From Pedobacter sp. ASV28 (GTDB taxonomy: Bacteria > Bacteroidota > Bacteroidia > Sphingobacteriales > Sphingobacteriaceae), in assembly GCF_016428855.1 (NCBI RefSeq), contig NZ_JAELTN010000011.1, positions 47,232 to 111,231 on the forward strand: a stretch of 64,000 nucleotides of DNA. Direction: 5' to 3'. Positions 8,676 to 19,072 of this stretch are shown here, piece by piece. Each line of letters starts with the position of its first letter. Within the stretch, counting starts at the first letter, position 1. A program made the translations under genes and the position numbers. The notes under the pieces are model-generated. The model was not told where the DNA came from and did no database searches. It saw nothing but the letters and a program-made list of their open reading frames with translations.

Positions 8676-10748
8676 CTATTGTTTAATAAGCTTAGATTGG
8701 ATAATTTCCCTACCATTTATAATCTGCAGCAAGTAAGTGCCTGCAGGCAGTCCATTAGTTACCATAATAGCGCTACTTTCTGATCCACTATTGGCAAAAC
8801 TACCTTTTTGTATCAATTTACCTGACACATCGGTTAACTTATAGGCATAAGCGCCTTTGGTATAACCCGAAAGACCAATATTAATTGTACTACCTACAAT
8901 TGGATTTGGATAAACCAAAGCTTCTTTTGCATTTAATGACATTATCTTAATCACTCTTAATTCATTGAAAGGGCTCAATGTCCCATCATTGTCTACCCCT
9001 TTTAAACGATAATAGTTTATTCCTAATGTTGGCTTGTCATCTATAGTGTTATAAATTGCAGCACCATTTGCTGTAACTTGAGCTGCTTTTACAAAATCGA
9101 TACCATTTGAGGAGCGTTCAATTTCATAATGGTTTACATTTTTTTCTGTACCAACTGTCCAGTGAAGCGCTACCTTACCATTATTCAGTTTTGCCGTAAA
9201 AGTACTGATGTTTACAGGGAGTGTGGCTAATGTAGTAATTGCCTCTATTGTGGGTTTACTTGATGAAGCGGCCAGACCTGTTGGTGGCGTAATGGTAACA
9301 CCGGAAAAGTATGTGCCCGCCATAGCAGGCGTTTCTAATTCATTTTGGCGGCCCATAAAATAAACGGCAAGTTTGGCCTTTGGAGTAGTGTTACTCGCGG
9401 GATCATCGGGAGGAACTGATACCAGTTGTATACTGACGTAAAAATCGGTACTACCACCTATATTAGGTACAGGTACATTTTTTTCGTTAAAATAAAGGGT
9501 AACTAATTTACCCTGGTCGCCCGCTATGGCCGTATAAACCTCTGATTCGCCCATTAATTCCCAATTTGCGTTATACCAATTTGCCTTTAATTGGTGACCT
9601 ACTACGGTTGCATTGGTGGATAGGAGAAACCGTGCTGCCCTAGGGTACACCGTTCCATTGGCCGTATATTTAACTGCATATTTATAGTTTTGACTGCTTG
9701 AGCCTCCATTACTGCTAATGACTGTACCTAAATTATATGAAAATAGTCCAAGTATAACCTCTTGCGTTACATTTTCCGTATTGTTGGAGTTATCATCATC
9801 GGTACCATTAATCGTTACCGTAATGGTATTATGGCCTTGGTTAACAGGTATAAATTCATCAAAGTTAATATTATATCCAGCGCCACTTTCTATTGGGGTC
9901 TCAACAGGTAATGAGATTGTTTTGGTGTTTATAAAGCTATTTGCACCACTAATGGTTAGCGTAACGTTAAGGTTGTATATGGGATTTATGCCCTCATTCG
10001 TTATTCTAGCCGATATATTTTGTTTTCCTTCATTTACGGGAGCAGTACTCATGGCATAGATATTAGACACCTTTGCATCATTATTTAGCAATTCATAAGC
10101 AAACCGTGTAGCTGGACGAAAATTATTAGAAGAAATATTATCTGATGGCGTAGTACCACTGGTAGAAAAAGCTGAATACAAACCATCAACGGCACCTGTA
10201 TTGGTTGTAGAACTATTACAATAAGCCGTCTTGGATGACCCTAAGGTGCCTTCTAGGTTAAGCCATTCAAAAGCAACATACATGGCTCCACCAGTATAAG
10301 TAAAAGTATTTCCATTCTCAAAGACAAAATTTGCCGTAGCTGCGGTAGGTATAGTGGCTGCAGCATCGCTTACCTTTGTCATCGTGCTGATGGCTGTTGC
10401 CCATGAAGTACCTTTACTATAGGAAACATCGGCCGTATTCTGTAGGTAAATTTTAAGAGTACCAACTGCCGCAGTTGTGCTCGCTGCATTATAATTAAAG
10501 CCAATGGCCTTTAACACTTTTCCCGCATCAATACCTCCAGCTGATAATTCGCCAGCGGCCACCAGGTAAACGGTACGGGTATACCTATGAGAGGCCTGCG
10601 GTGCCCTACCATTAGCCGAAGTAGAAGTTCCTGTTACCGAATTTTTCCAAACAAGTGATTGTGCATTGGCAATACAGAATGCAAATAATAGGCCAAAGGT
10701 TAGCAGCCCTTTCTTGAAAAAATGTTTAAAGTAAAAGTTTTTGTACAT
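8676..10748 (-). CDS. T9SS-exported CARDB-containing surface protein
   Basis: The 690-residue protein has a signal peptide (GLLTFGLLFAFCIANAQ) and an N-terminal beta-sandwich-like region with a repeated aromatic/glycine pattern (FTYTGGAMYVAFEWLNLEG). A CARDB-like domain follows at about 225-330 (PVNEGKQNISARITNEGINPIYNLNVTLTI). After a fibronectin-like stretch (KVALHWTVGTEKNVNHYEIERS) comes a C-terminal T9SS type A sorting domain (EALVYPNPIVGSTINIGLSG, then LPAGTYLLQI). No catalytic motif is recognised; it is likely a surface adhesin-like or accessory protein. The C-terminal architecture closely resembles that of the neighbouring subtilase, consistent with shared export. A TACATTTG -7-like element at 10909-10916 on the minus strand could start its transcript about 160 nt upstream. 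Confidence 0.85.
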   Translation of the reverse strand: MYKNFYFKHFFKKGLLTFGLLFAFCIANAQSLVWKNSVTGTSTSANGRAPQASHRYTRTVYLVAAGELSAGGIDAGKVLKAIGFNYNAASTTAAVGTLKIYLQNTADVSYSKGTSWATAISTMTKVSDAAATIPTAATANFVFENGNTFTYTGGAMYVAFEWLNLEGTLGSSKTAYCNSSTTNTGAVDGLYSAFSTSGTTPSDNISSNNFRPATRFAYELLNNDAKVSNIYAMSTAPVNEGKQNISARITNEGINPIYNLNVTLTISGANSFINTKTISLPVETPIESGAGYNINFDEFIPVNQGHNTITVTINGTDDDNSNNTENVTQEVILGLFSYNLGTVISSNGGSSSQNYKYAVKYTANGTVYPRAARFLLSTNATVVGHQLKANWYNANWELMGESEVYTAIAGDQGKLVTLYFNEKNVPVPNIGGSTDFYVSIQLVSVPPDDPASNTTPKAKLAVYFMGRQNELETPAMAGTYFSGVTITPPTGLAASSSKPTIEAITTLATLPVNISTFTAKLNNGKVALHWTVGTEKNVNHYEIERSSNGIDFVKAAQVTANGAAIYNTIDDKPTLGINYYRLKGVDNDGTLSPFNELRVIKIMSLNAKEALVYPNPIVGSTINIGLSGYTKGAYAYKLTDVSGKLIQKGSFANSGSESSAIMVTNGLPAGTYLLQIINGREIIQSKLIKQ

Positions 10749-10937
10749 AACGTTTAAGTTTTAGTGAATTGATTAGGTTGGTTTCTTGTTGATATATTGA
10801 TCTTAAATCTGGCTCAACATTTCTATTGAATTAGATATCAATAGGCACAACCATCTGGAACGACCACATTGCCGAGAATTATTTTCCCAGTAGGTAATCG
10901 CCATTAGTCAAATGTATATTTAGCCTTTATTTAAGGG

Positions 10938-10972
10938 TATCCATACCCAAGAAATGTTCCTGGGTATGGATA
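10938..10972. repeat. 12-bp inverted repeat after the DUF4302 gene
   Basis: TATCCATACCCA (10938-10949) and TGGGTATGGATA (10961-10972) form a perfect stem with an 11-nt loop, 26 bp downstream of the stop of the last uptake-locus gene. No T-tract follows on the minus strand, so it may be a transcript-end hairpin rather than a full intrinsic terminator. Confidence 0.6.
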
Positions 10973-10997
10973 TATGTGCCTAAAGCTCTATGAATAT

Positions 10998-12329
10998 TTA
11001 TTGCCCCAATACGCCATAAAAGAAAGTATTTGGATTACTCACCCCCAAAAAGGCTCCCACTGTAGAACCTGAAGGTGCTCCTGCAGAGATATAAGCTATT
11101 TTAAAGCTGTTAGCAACAAAGTAATCTGTTAAAGGCTTCAAATAAGTCTTAAACGAATTTGCATTAGAATTACCCAATCCTGCTCCCAATGCCTGTGCCG
11201 GATCTAAAACAAAGGTGGCTACTCCTGTTGTACTATTCAATGTCATGTTGAAGACATAGTTAGCCGTATAGGTTGAAGTAGGGCTAGCGGGATTACGACA
11301 TCTGGCCGCCAAGGTAATCTGATTATTTGTACCGAATAATACGGTAATGTATTCGATATAGCGACTTCCATAGCCATTCATATTCGCATTTGCAGCATTG
11401 TACTTACTTAGGAAATCAGTGGAAAGATCAGGTAAATCGGCGATGTTTATTTTCAATGATGCCCATCTTGTATTTAAAACGGTATGTAATGCTGGATCGG
11501 TATCCAATACAAGTGGCGCTGGGGAGATCTCTATCTTAATTCGTTCAGTTCCTTTTAACGCATAGAAATATTTTTCTGTTTTATCCCAGTATACCTTGTC
11601 AAAGGTATAACTTCCATATTTAATAGGCGTACCCAATTCCAGCACATCCAGACCATAATAGAATACGGAACTTACTTTTCCAGAAATGGAGAACACCTTG
11701 GTACCTGCACTTAACGATACTGGCACTTGTTTGCCATCCAAGATCATATACAATATTTTATTGGTAATATAAGGTGTTGATTCGCTAATAAATGTGCTTA
11801 TCGCTCCAGATAAAATATTCTGTTCTTCTGCTGCTGTCAGCTTTACCATTTTAAATGCATTTTTATTGAATATTCCCTCAAACACAAGACTGTCTGCAGT
11901 GGAACGCACAAATGCGAATTCAAAATCGGATGCCAATGCTACTCCATTTGTTCCGCCACTGATATCCCCATTAGGATCTGAGGGCAAGTGGATATAACTA
12001 TAGGTATCAAAAATCAATGTTGGCCGTTGCAATGCTTTTAAACGGTAGGTGGCATCCATTGGTACTCTGGCCGTCGTGGTATTAAAATCGGAAAGCATGG
12101 TTACCGAACCATCGGCCTTAAATTTAAAATAATAGAAAAATCCTTTTCCTCCTTTCGGATAAATCATGGCTTTCCAGCCATTTGGTGCGTTGAGCAGCTT
12201 AGCCTGATCTGCGCTCAATTCCGCTGCCAATCGGGTATCCGGATCATCAAAAATTGGATCGGTATCTTTTTTACAGCCCGCTATAAATCCTATTATAGCT
12301 AGCATCATGTACAATAAAATCTTTTTCAT
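10998..12329 (-). CDS. DUF4302 lipoprotein of the SusCD uptake locus
   Basis: The 443-residue protein starts with a lipoprotein signal (MLAIIGFIAGCKKD, Cys19). Its N-terminal half carries the DUF4302 features: LNAPNGWKAMIYPKGGKGFFYYFKF, DGSVTMLSDF and the SYIHLPSDPNGD segment. Residues from about 275 to the end form a second module (LSTDFLSKYNAANANMNGYG.RYIEYITV ... NTFFYGVLG) that matches the C-terminus of the metallohydrolase encoded 12 bp upstream. DUF4302 lipoproteins are usual partners of SusC/SusD pairs and are presumed surface-exposed substrate-binding components. It is the last gene of sigma/FecR/SusC/SusD/metallohydrolase/DUF4302. The exact ligand is unknown. Confidence 0.9.
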   Translation of the reverse strand: MKKILLYMMLAIIGFIAGCKKDTDPIFDDPDTRLAAELSADQAKLLNAPNGWKAMIYPKGGKGFFYYFKFKADGSVTMLSDFNTTTARVPMDATYRLKALQRPTLIFDTYSYIHLPSDPNGDISGGTNGVALASDFEFAFVRSTADSLVFEGIFNKNAFKMVKLTAAEEQNILSGAISTFISESTPYITNKILYMILDGKQVPVSLSAGTKVFSISGKVSSVFYYGLDVLELGTPIKYGSYTFDKVYWDKTEKYFYALKGTERIKIEISPAPLVLDTDPALHTVLNTRWASLKINIADLPDLSTDFLSKYNAANANMNGYGSRYIEYITVLFGTNNQITLAARCRNPASPTSTYTANYVFNMTLNSTTGVATFVLDPAQALGAGLGNSNANSFKTYLKPLTDYFVANSFKIAYISAGAPSGSTVGAFLGVSNPNTFFYGVLGQ

Positions 12330-12341
12330 AACCTGTTTTGT

Positions 12342-13655
12342 TTAATTGCCCATTGTTCCATAAAAATATGAGCCACTATTGTTGGTTTTTGCTAAGCCTA
12401 CATAAATGCTCTTGTAATCTGCACTATAGAAAAATTTATAGGTAAATTGACTCTGTGTTAAATAGTTAGTTAAAGGCGTCACATAACTTGCAATGGCAGC
12501 AGCAAAGGCGTCTGTACTTGCCAATGTCAATGTAATATTGCCTGCAGTATTTGTAGCCACATTATAAGTGAAATTAGCCGTATAGTTGGTGCCAGAAAAA
12601 CTATAATTAACCCTTAAAATTGCCTGTCCAGCCGTAGTATAAACTAATGAAAAGTTATTGATCGCCCTACCTCCATAACCATTAAGGGCAATTTTTGCGG
12701 CATCGTAAGCGGCCATAAAGTCGGCCGACATCCCTGGAGTTGCATCGGGTGTTACGGCTACCTGTGTATAAGTTTTTCCAACCCCTAGGTAGGTAGTGGG
12801 TTTATCTGGTGATTTTGCATTCAGTCCAGCCTGCACACGGTTTTGCAATGTATAGATATTTATGCCCCAAACACTGCTCATATAGGCTGCTACAATAGCT
12901 TCCTTAGCCCTTATTGCTGCAACTGAAGTCGCATTGGTATTACTGGCCAATAGCGCCTCGTAGGCAAGCTTGCCCTCGGTCAGCATAATGGCTATCATTT
13001 CAACAAAATCTTCATTAGGTGAGGCTTGAGCATATTGGGTAATAAAGCCTTTATTTGCATAATCCGAGCCCGAAGTACTGCTCCAATCTGCCGTATAACC
13101 TGACGGAGTTATGGTTGAAAATTCTACGGGATACATGATGTTTTGGTGCAAAATATGTCCAAACTCATGGTGTATGGTTTTTAAGATCCTTTTGGATACT
13201 GCACGATCTTCTGTAGTAAAGTTATTGACATTATACAGCGTAACCCTTGTTCCCCCTTCGGCTTCGCCAAGCGTATAACTTCCATTACTATTATAAGCTA
13301 CACTACCTACCAATATATAATTTTTAGGTGCATATATCTTAATGAAATTCTGGCTTACTTCTCCAGTATAGGCATCTATCCATGCGCTTTTAACCAATTC
13401 CATTAAAGGCTGTACTTTTTCTAAATTTGGTGGGACTAACGTTTTGCTATTATCATATTCCGTTCCATCCCATCGGTATTTAACGCTAAGGTTATAGGGT
13501 TTAGTAAAATTATTGTACAGCCAAACATCTAATGCAGTTTGTGTCCAAGTATCACCTCCCAACCCCACAATCTCCCTATCTAATTTTTCTGTCTTTTTGC
13601 AGCTGGCCAATAACATAAGGGTCGTTGCAAACAATATGATGTTTATTTTCTTCAT
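12342..13655 (-). CDS. Substrate import-associated zinc metallohydrolase lipoprotein (peptidase Mx1 type)
   Basis: The 437-residue lipoprotein has a signal peptide with Cys19 (LMLLASCKK) and a zinc-protease motif HHEFGHILHQ at 162-171, where HEFGH gives the HExxH ligands His163, Glu164 and His167. It matches the known family of SusC/SusD-associated metallohydrolase lipoproteins (TIGR04549/PF15890). The catalytic half covers about 30-285, including ASPNEDFVEMIAIMLTEG, likely the region of the remaining ligand. The last 145 residues (MSADFMAAYDAAKIALNGYGGRAINN ... GSYFYGTMG) repeat the module at the end of the DUF4302 neighbour. It probably trims a peptide-like ligand at the cell surface before import through SusCD. 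It lies 18 bp after susD and 12 bp before the DUF4302 gene. Confidence 0.92.
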   Translation of the reverse strand: MKKINIILFATTLMLLASCKKTEKLDREIVGLGGDTWTQTALDVWLYNNFTKPYNLSVKYRWDGTEYDNSKTLVPPNLEKVQPLMELVKSAWIDAYTGEVSQNFIKIYAPKNYILVGSVAYNSNGSYTLGEAEGGTRVTLYNVNNFTTEDRAVSKRILKTIHHEFGHILHQNIMYPVEFSTITPSGYTADWSSTSGSDYANKGFITQYAQASPNEDFVEMIAIMLTEGKLAYEALLASNTNATSVAAIRAKEAIVAAYMSSVWGINIYTLQNRVQAGLNAKSPDKPTTYLGVGKTYTQVAVTPDATPGMSADFMAAYDAAKIALNGYGGRAINNFSLVYTTAGQAILRVNYSFSGTNYTANFTYNVATNTAGNITLTLASTDAFAAAIASYVTPLTNYLTQSQFTYKFFYSADYKSIYVGLAKTNNSGSYFYGTMGN

Positions 13656-13673
13656 AATTTAAACTGGTTAATT

Positions 13674-15128
13674 CTAACGTGGATTTAAAGGAACGCCAGA
13701 TAATGTAACTTCTTCCGGCAATTGCCACTGTCTTCTGTTATCATTAGCTGACAAAGTATGTGCAACGCCATCTTTATCTCTATGCGTTACCGACATCTTG
13801 TAACGCAGAATGTCCAACCATCTCATTCCTTCCGATATAAACTCTGCCCGTCTCATGGCCAAAACTGCATTGACATAGGCCACTCGTTTGTCAGTGGTTG
13901 TAGAAGCATAGTAAGCCATTATTTTTGCATCGGTCAAGCCATTTGCACTTTCGGTATAAGTAGTTAGACGCACGCTCAATAAGGTATTGAAATCTTTAAC
14001 CGCATCGGCATAGCGTCCTTCATAAATATAAGCCTCGGCACGATTTAATAGCACTTCTTCGGTAGTAAACAACACCTGCATATTGTAATAAGTTCCAGTA
14101 GTTGCATTGATACTTGTCCTCACAAAGTGGGCATAGTGTTTCGGCACAAAGTAATAAGCTCCACCATCATATGAATAAGATTTGTAAGCGGTAAACTGTA
14201 TACCCAAAGGCATCCTTATTTCATCAAATCTAGCTGGCGACATTGCATATTGATTTCTGGCATATTGGCTAGCTGCCCTAGAAACCGTTTCGGCAATCAA
14301 AATATTTCCGGGATTGGTAGCCGATGTTAAGGCCATAGCCACATTAGAAGATCCCGAGATATTAGCATACGACTTCCAAGGGCGTGCACTTGTTGCAAAA
14401 TCATTTGCGGGAAAAGCTTTGTTTGCATACTCTATTACCTTTGGATAATCTTTTTTAAACAGGTAATACCTTGAAGCAAAGGCATAAGCTGCTTTTTTGG
14501 TAAAATGATATGATGGAACCGTATATTTATTATCCTGAATTAAAGGAATACCTTCCAAGAGATCTTTCCCGATCTGCTCATATACATAGGCTACTGTTTT
14601 ACGTTCGTAATTTTTGAAAACCACATTTTCTGGCTCGGTAACATATGGTATTCCCATATCTGTATCAGCGGTAGCTACATCGTAAGGTTTTGAATAAAAG
14701 GTAACCAGCATAAAATGTGCATAAGCCCTAGCTACCAATGCTTCTCCTTTTTGTGCAGTATAGTTCTGTGGATCTTCAGCTTTGGCTATCGCATCTAAAG
14801 CCTGATTGGCAGCCGCAATAGCTGTATAGCAAGAGTTCCAATAGTAAACAGGAGAGTCTTGGCTGATCTCTTCGACATCTTTCCATGCATATGCATCACG
14901 TGTAATTACATATTCTGTAGCCGGCGGACCTATGTACAAGATATTGTCAGACATGGCCTCAGTCAGCAATACATAATTACCCCTTGGATAAGCCGTTACC
15001 AAAAGCCTTGACACCTTTTCTGGAGAGTTTAATGTCGTTCTTTGATCTGGTGCCTGCTCTAGATATTTTTTGCAACCTGTACCTAATACAGCAATGCAAA
15101 CAAACATGTATAAAATAATATTCTTCAT
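13674..15128 (-). CDS. RagB/SusD family nutrient-uptake lipoprotein
   Basis: With Met at 15128 the protein has 484 residues. It has a lipoprotein signal (IILYMFVCIAVLGTGCKKYLEQAPDQR, Cys19), the N-terminal SusD-like region, the TPR-like helical core (KGEALVARAYAHFMLVTFYSKPYDV and EVLLNRAEAYIYEGRYADAVKDFN) and the typical C-terminal segment (RRAEFISEGMRWLDILRYK ... RRQWQLPEEVTLSGVPLNPR). SusD proteins are lids that capture ligand on top of the SusC barrel. An upstream in-frame Met at 15152 would overlap susC; the Met at 15128 begins the signal peptide and leaves a 13-bp gap, so it is used here. Confidence 0.95.
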   Translation of the reverse strand: MKNIILYMFVCIAVLGTGCKKYLEQAPDQRTTLNSPEKVSRLLVTAYPRGNYVLLTEAMSDNILYIGPPATEYVITRDAYAWKDVEEISQDSPVYYWNSCYTAIAAANQALDAIAKAEDPQNYTAQKGEALVARAYAHFMLVTFYSKPYDVATADTDMGIPYVTEPENVVFKNYERKTVAYVYEQIGKDLLEGIPLIQDNKYTVPSYHFTKKAAYAFASRYYLFKKDYPKVIEYANKAFPANDFATSARPWKSYANISGSSNVAMALTSATNPGNILIAETVSRAASQYARNQYAMSPARFDEIRMPLGIQFTAYKSYSYDGGAYYFVPKHYAHFVRTSINATTGTYYNMQVLFTTEEVLLNRAEAYIYEGRYADAVKDFNTLLSVRLTTYTESANGLTDAKIMAYYASTTTDKRVAYVNAVLAMRRAEFISEGMRWLDILRYKMSVTHRDKDGVAHTLSANDNRRQWQLPEEVTLSGVPLNPR

Positions 15129-15141
15129 TTCCTTCAAAAAA

Positions 15142-18100
15142 TTAAATTCCAACTTTTAATGATAATGTCAACTGCTGTGGTATGGGCATCGCTACACCTC
15201 CAGAGGTAAAAAACTCTGGATCTTGTCCTTTTAGCTTTTTATCTGCATAGATCAACCAGATGTTGTTTCCCTGAAGTTTAATGGAAGCATTACTTAAGCC
15301 TAACTTCTTATTTAATTTATTAGACAAATTGTACATAACAGAAACTTGCTTCAAGCGAACAAATGACCCATCTGCCACCCTTGCTGTTGAATAGTTATAA
15401 GCCGTGTAAGGATAAGTTCCGCTAAGGTCTTTTTTCAACAGGTAATCTGCTAATGAAGGAGCATTTGTATAATTCTCGTCCAAAGGCAAGGTCCAGCGGT
15501 CTAGAAACTCCCTCGGCATGGCGTCAGAATCCGAATAACTTGATGAGTATACATTGTTAAGCCTAATTTTGTTACCCGCCTGATAAGAGACAAAGAAAGT
15601 AAATTGGAAGTTTTTGTATTTAAAATTATTGGTTAAGCCCCCGGTAACGGTAGGATCAACTGGTCCTTCGTACTTGAGGTATTTTGTAACCTGACTTTGC
15701 ACGTATACGTCGCTCGTAATTTCACCTTCTTCATCAATAAATGTAGGTACGCCCAGTCCATTAAGTTTCTGGAAATCGATAGAGTACAGACCTCTTACTG
15801 CTCCACCTTGCATAGCCCCACCTTCAGGTATAATTAGATCATAAATACGTGGTGTGGTCTGCAGATTGGTAATTTTGTTTTTGTTGTAACCAAAAGTAAA
15901 AGATGGCGACCAGGATAATGAATTTTGGTTACCTCCACCTATTCTACCTCCAATGGTGACCTCAAAACCGTGTGATTTCATATCGGCGTAATTGGCCTGT
16001 TTGGTATATTGGCCACCAATACCAGAGGTACGTACATTACCAATCAGGTCAAATCCTTTTCTGTTATAATAATCAAGACTAAATGTTAATCGGCTATTGA
16101 ACAAGCCCGCGTCTAGACCTACATTGGCCTCATATTGTTTTTCCCAAGTGAGCTCTGAGTTTTCCAGACCACTCAATACGATACGAGGTTCTACTTCTGA
16201 TAAGTTAGGACGGAGTGTTTTGTTATTGGTCAATACAATTGACGAGTTGGATGCACTACCCATACTAGCGGTTAGCCCATAACCAGCCCTTACCTTCATG
16301 TACGAAATCTTGCTAATGTTCTTTATAAAGTCTTCTTCATCTATATTCCATGCACCGCTCACGGTCCAGGTTGGCAACCAACGTGCCGTTTTGCTGGCCC
16401 CTAAACGGTTACTACCATCATATCTGAATGTTCCATTAATGATGTATTTTTGGTTATAAGCATAGCTTCCATTAAGGAAAAATGCTGCATATCTATCATA
16501 GAGCTGACTCATGCCAAAGTAATCATAGTTGTTTTGCAGAAGCATTTTTACAATCCTATAATCGGTAAATGGCACACCTCCTTTGTCATATTGATAACCA
16601 TAACCATTGCTCCAACTATTCTGTCTATTAGAAAATTTTATTTCCTGACCAATAAAACCTCTTACCTGGTGTTTACCAAACGTATGATTATAGTCTACTT
16701 GGTTACGTACGTTAAAGTTCAATAGGTTATCATCACTTCTATTATAAAAACCTCCCTCTGGTAATGTAATTATTGGATCGGTAATTTCAGGAGTTTCAGG
16801 ATCCTTATATAAAAACCTATTGATTTTGGCAATAGTACTATTGGGCGCATACCTGTAGGCCAAAGCCATGTTAGAAAATTCGGTAATTTTATGCTCTCTA
16901 GTGGTTTTTACATAACGAATTGCGCCTATTGACTTAAAATTAAAGTCTTTGATAAACTTATAATTTAATTCACCCTGTACCTTCAGGTCCAACATATCCA
17001 AATCGATATAATTGTTATCCAGCTCATTGATGATGCTAAAAGGCGCATAGTTTTGCTTGAAATATTCCAGATTTCCATTTTGGTCGTAAGCTGTGGTGGT
17101 ACGACTGGTATTTAGGGCATAGCTAAATGGATTAATATCAAAATCACGGGAGTATTTACCTTCTACGGTATTACTTGTACGGCCAAGTGTACCTGGCGCC
17201 CTTTGCTGCCTAAAGGCACCTTGTGCCAGAATACCTGCACTTACTTTATTGGAAATATTGTAATCGCCTCTTAAGTTCATGGTGTAACGTTTAACGTTAT
17301 CGCCAATTGACCATCCATTGTCATTATAATAACCCAAAGAGAAATAATGCGTTGATTTATCGGAACCAGAAGATATACTAACAGAATGTTCCTGTACAAA
17401 AGAGTTTTTAAATAGAATATCAAACCAATCGGTATTGGCCAAAGCATATCTTTTCAAGAATGCAGATTTACCTTCTGGTGTATTTTCTACGGCAAATTGT
17501 CCAGTTTCCGAATTGTAGGTATTGATCAGTTGCCACATTTTAGTGTAAACACCTCCAGATACTCCATTCACAATACTGCTTGTTAAACCGCCCTTACGAG
17601 CAACCTCAGCATATACCGACATTTGATCTGCCGAGTTCATGATATTATAATTATCATAACTGGGTTTTAAGAAACTGGAGAAATTACCACTGTAATTTAC
17701 CTTTGTATTGCCTGCTCTCCCTTTCTTGGTGGTAATTACCACTACGCCATTCATAGCCCTTGCTCCATATAGTGCTGTGGCCGATGCATCTTTTAAGATG
17801 CTAAAATCTTCAATATCGTCGGCATTAAGGCCTGCCACAGAGGAACCTATCAAGGTCAATGCGTCACCGCTGGAAAGCTGATCATTAGATATATTGACAA
17901 TATCTTCCAATACAATGCCATCAATTACCCATAGTGGTTTATTTTCTCCCGAAATAGAAGTAGCTCCACGTACTCTTATCTTAGGAGCTGCACCAAATGT
18001 TCCAGATACATTTTGTACCGAAACACCAGCTACTTTACCTTCCAGCATACGGCTAATATCCGTAACACCATCCTGCTTTACATCGCTACCTTTTATACTT

Positions 18101-18801
18101 GTTGCGGCACCAGTAAATAGTTTTTTATTGATATTTTGGAAACCTGTAGAGACAATATTTACCTCTTTTAATTCGCTGGCATCTTCTTCTAATGACACAT
18201 CAATGCGAGTTCTGCCTTCTACTGGCATTTCTACCGATTTATAACCAATATAACGGTAAATTAACGTAGCACCTTCTGGTACTGAAAGCTGATATTCACC
18301 TTTATCATTGGTTACGACCACTGTTGTAGTCCCCTTAATAATTACGCTAACGCCAGGTACTGCCTGTCCTTCTTTATCCTTTACTTTTCCCGTAACCTTA
18401 ATGTCAACGAAATAATCTATGATCTTATCCAGCATAGATTTTTCCTTTGGTTTGATCAGTATGGTTTTATCCTCAATGGAATAAGTTAAATTTTTACCGG
18501 CTAAGATTTTTTCCATAACTTCTGTTATGGTAGCATTATTGAAATTTGCATCAATCCTTGATGTACTCTTAATTTTATTTGTAGAGAGAAGTACATCATA
18601 GCCTGCCTGTTTTCTGATTTCCTTAACCATTTTCTCTATGGTTATGTTCTTCTCATTTAATGTAAGCCTTTGGCCAAAGGAAGCAGCACTTACCTGCAGT
18701 AGCGAGGTAAACAATATAACCGTAACTAACTTCATAATTAATAATAATTTAGGTATGTAGCCAGGTTGCGCACATAAAATTCTAGTATAATTTCTATACA
18801 T
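15142..18801 (-). CDS. SusC/RagA-type TonB-linked outer membrane transporter with STN domain
   Basis: From the ATG at 18801 the protein has 1219 residues. It has a long Pedobacter-style leader (NYTRILCAQPGYIPKLLLIMK) and signal peptide, then a secretin/TonB N-terminal (STN) signalling domain at about 45-115 (ITIEKMVKEIRKQAGYDVLLS). A carboxypeptidase-regulatory-like domain follows (VTGKVKDKEGQAVPGVSVIIKGTT), then the plug (DISRMLEGKVAGVSVQN and KPLWVIDGIV) and the barrel to the C-terminus. The STN domain is the feature that contacts a FecR-type anti-sigma factor, and such a gene lies directly upstream. The frame extends to 18873, but the leader motif fixes 18801. It imports large ligands with TonB energy; linkage to a metallohydrolase suggests a peptide or modified peptide. 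Confidence 0.95.
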   Translation of the reverse strand: MYRNYTRILCAQPGYIPKLLLIMKLVTVILFTSLLQVSAASFGQRLTLNEKNITIEKMVKEIRKQAGYDVLLSTNKIKSTSRIDANFNNATITEVMEKILAGKNLTYSIEDKTILIKPKEKSMLDKIIDYFVDIKVTGKVKDKEGQAVPGVSVIIKGTTTVVVTNDKGEYQLSVPEGATLIYRYIGYKSVEMPVEGRTRIDVSLEEDASELKEVNIVSTGFQNINKKLFTGAATSIKGSDVKQDGVTDISRMLEGKVAGVSVQNVSGTFGAAPKIRVRGATSISGENKPLWVIDGIVLEDIVNISNDQLSSGDALTLIGSSVAGLNADDIEDFSILKDASATALYGARAMNGVVVITTKKGRAGNTKVNYSGNFSSFLKPSYDNYNIMNSADQMSVYAEVARKGGLTSSIVNGVSGGVYTKMWQLINTYNSETGQFAVENTPEGKSAFLKRYALANTDWFDILFKNSFVQEHSVSISSGSDKSTHYFSLGYYNDNGWSIGDNVKRYTMNLRGDYNISNKVSAGILAQGAFRQQRAPGTLGRTSNTVEGKYSRDFDINPFSYALNTSRTTTAYDQNGNLEYFKQNYAPFSIINELDNNYIDLDMLDLKVQGELNYKFIKDFNFKSIGAIRYVKTTREHKITEFSNMALAYRYAPNSTIAKINRFLYKDPETPEITDPIITLPEGGFYNRSDDNLLNFNVRNQVDYNHTFGKHQVRGFIGQEIKFSNRQNSWSNGYGYQYDKGGVPFTDYRIVKMLLQNNYDYFGMSQLYDRYAAFFLNGSYAYNQKYIINGTFRYDGSNRLGASKTARWLPTWTVSGAWNIDEEDFIKNISKISYMKVRAGYGLTASMGSASNSSIVLTNNKTLRPNLSEVEPRIVLSGLENSELTWEKQYEANVGLDAGLFNSRLTFSLDYYNRKGFDLIGNVRTSGIGGQYTKQANYADMKSHGFEVTIGGRIGGGNQNSLSWSPSFTFGYNKNKITNLQTTPRIYDLIIPEGGAMQGGAVRGLYSIDFQKLNGLGVPTFIDEEGEITSDVYVQSQVTKYLKYEGPVDPTVTGGLTNNFKYKNFQFTFFVSYQAGNKIRLNNVYSSSYSDSDAMPREFLDRWTLPLDENYTNAPSLADYLLKKDLSGTYPYTAYNYSTARVADGSFVRLKQVSVMYNLSNKLNKKLGLSNASIKLQGNNIWLIYADKKLKGQDPEFFTSGGVAMPIPQQLTLSLKVGI

Positions 18802-19072
18802 TTGATAGTCTGTTTTTTTTACGCACAACACTAAATCGTTTAAGCAATGAATAGTGCTGCGCAGTTGATCCAAGAAAATAATTGATTTTTCAATTAATGA
18901 CCGATTTATCGGAAGGGTTAAACAGATGTACAGAAAGGGGGCGTCGCAAGCAATCCCTTTCTATTTTTCCTACCCTTATTCATCTAAAGATTGAGTCGAA
19001 GTTTCTTCATGTCTTGTTTGTTTGGTTTAAGTTTATTGAATTTGATTTATTTATTGTCTTTCTAAAGGTTGG

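Noticed and set aside
5000..10700. T9SS proteins considered as a toxin or contact-dependent system
   Set aside because: Only protease, CARDB/Ig-like and sorting domains are visible; no toxin, immunity or polymorphic-toxin signs.
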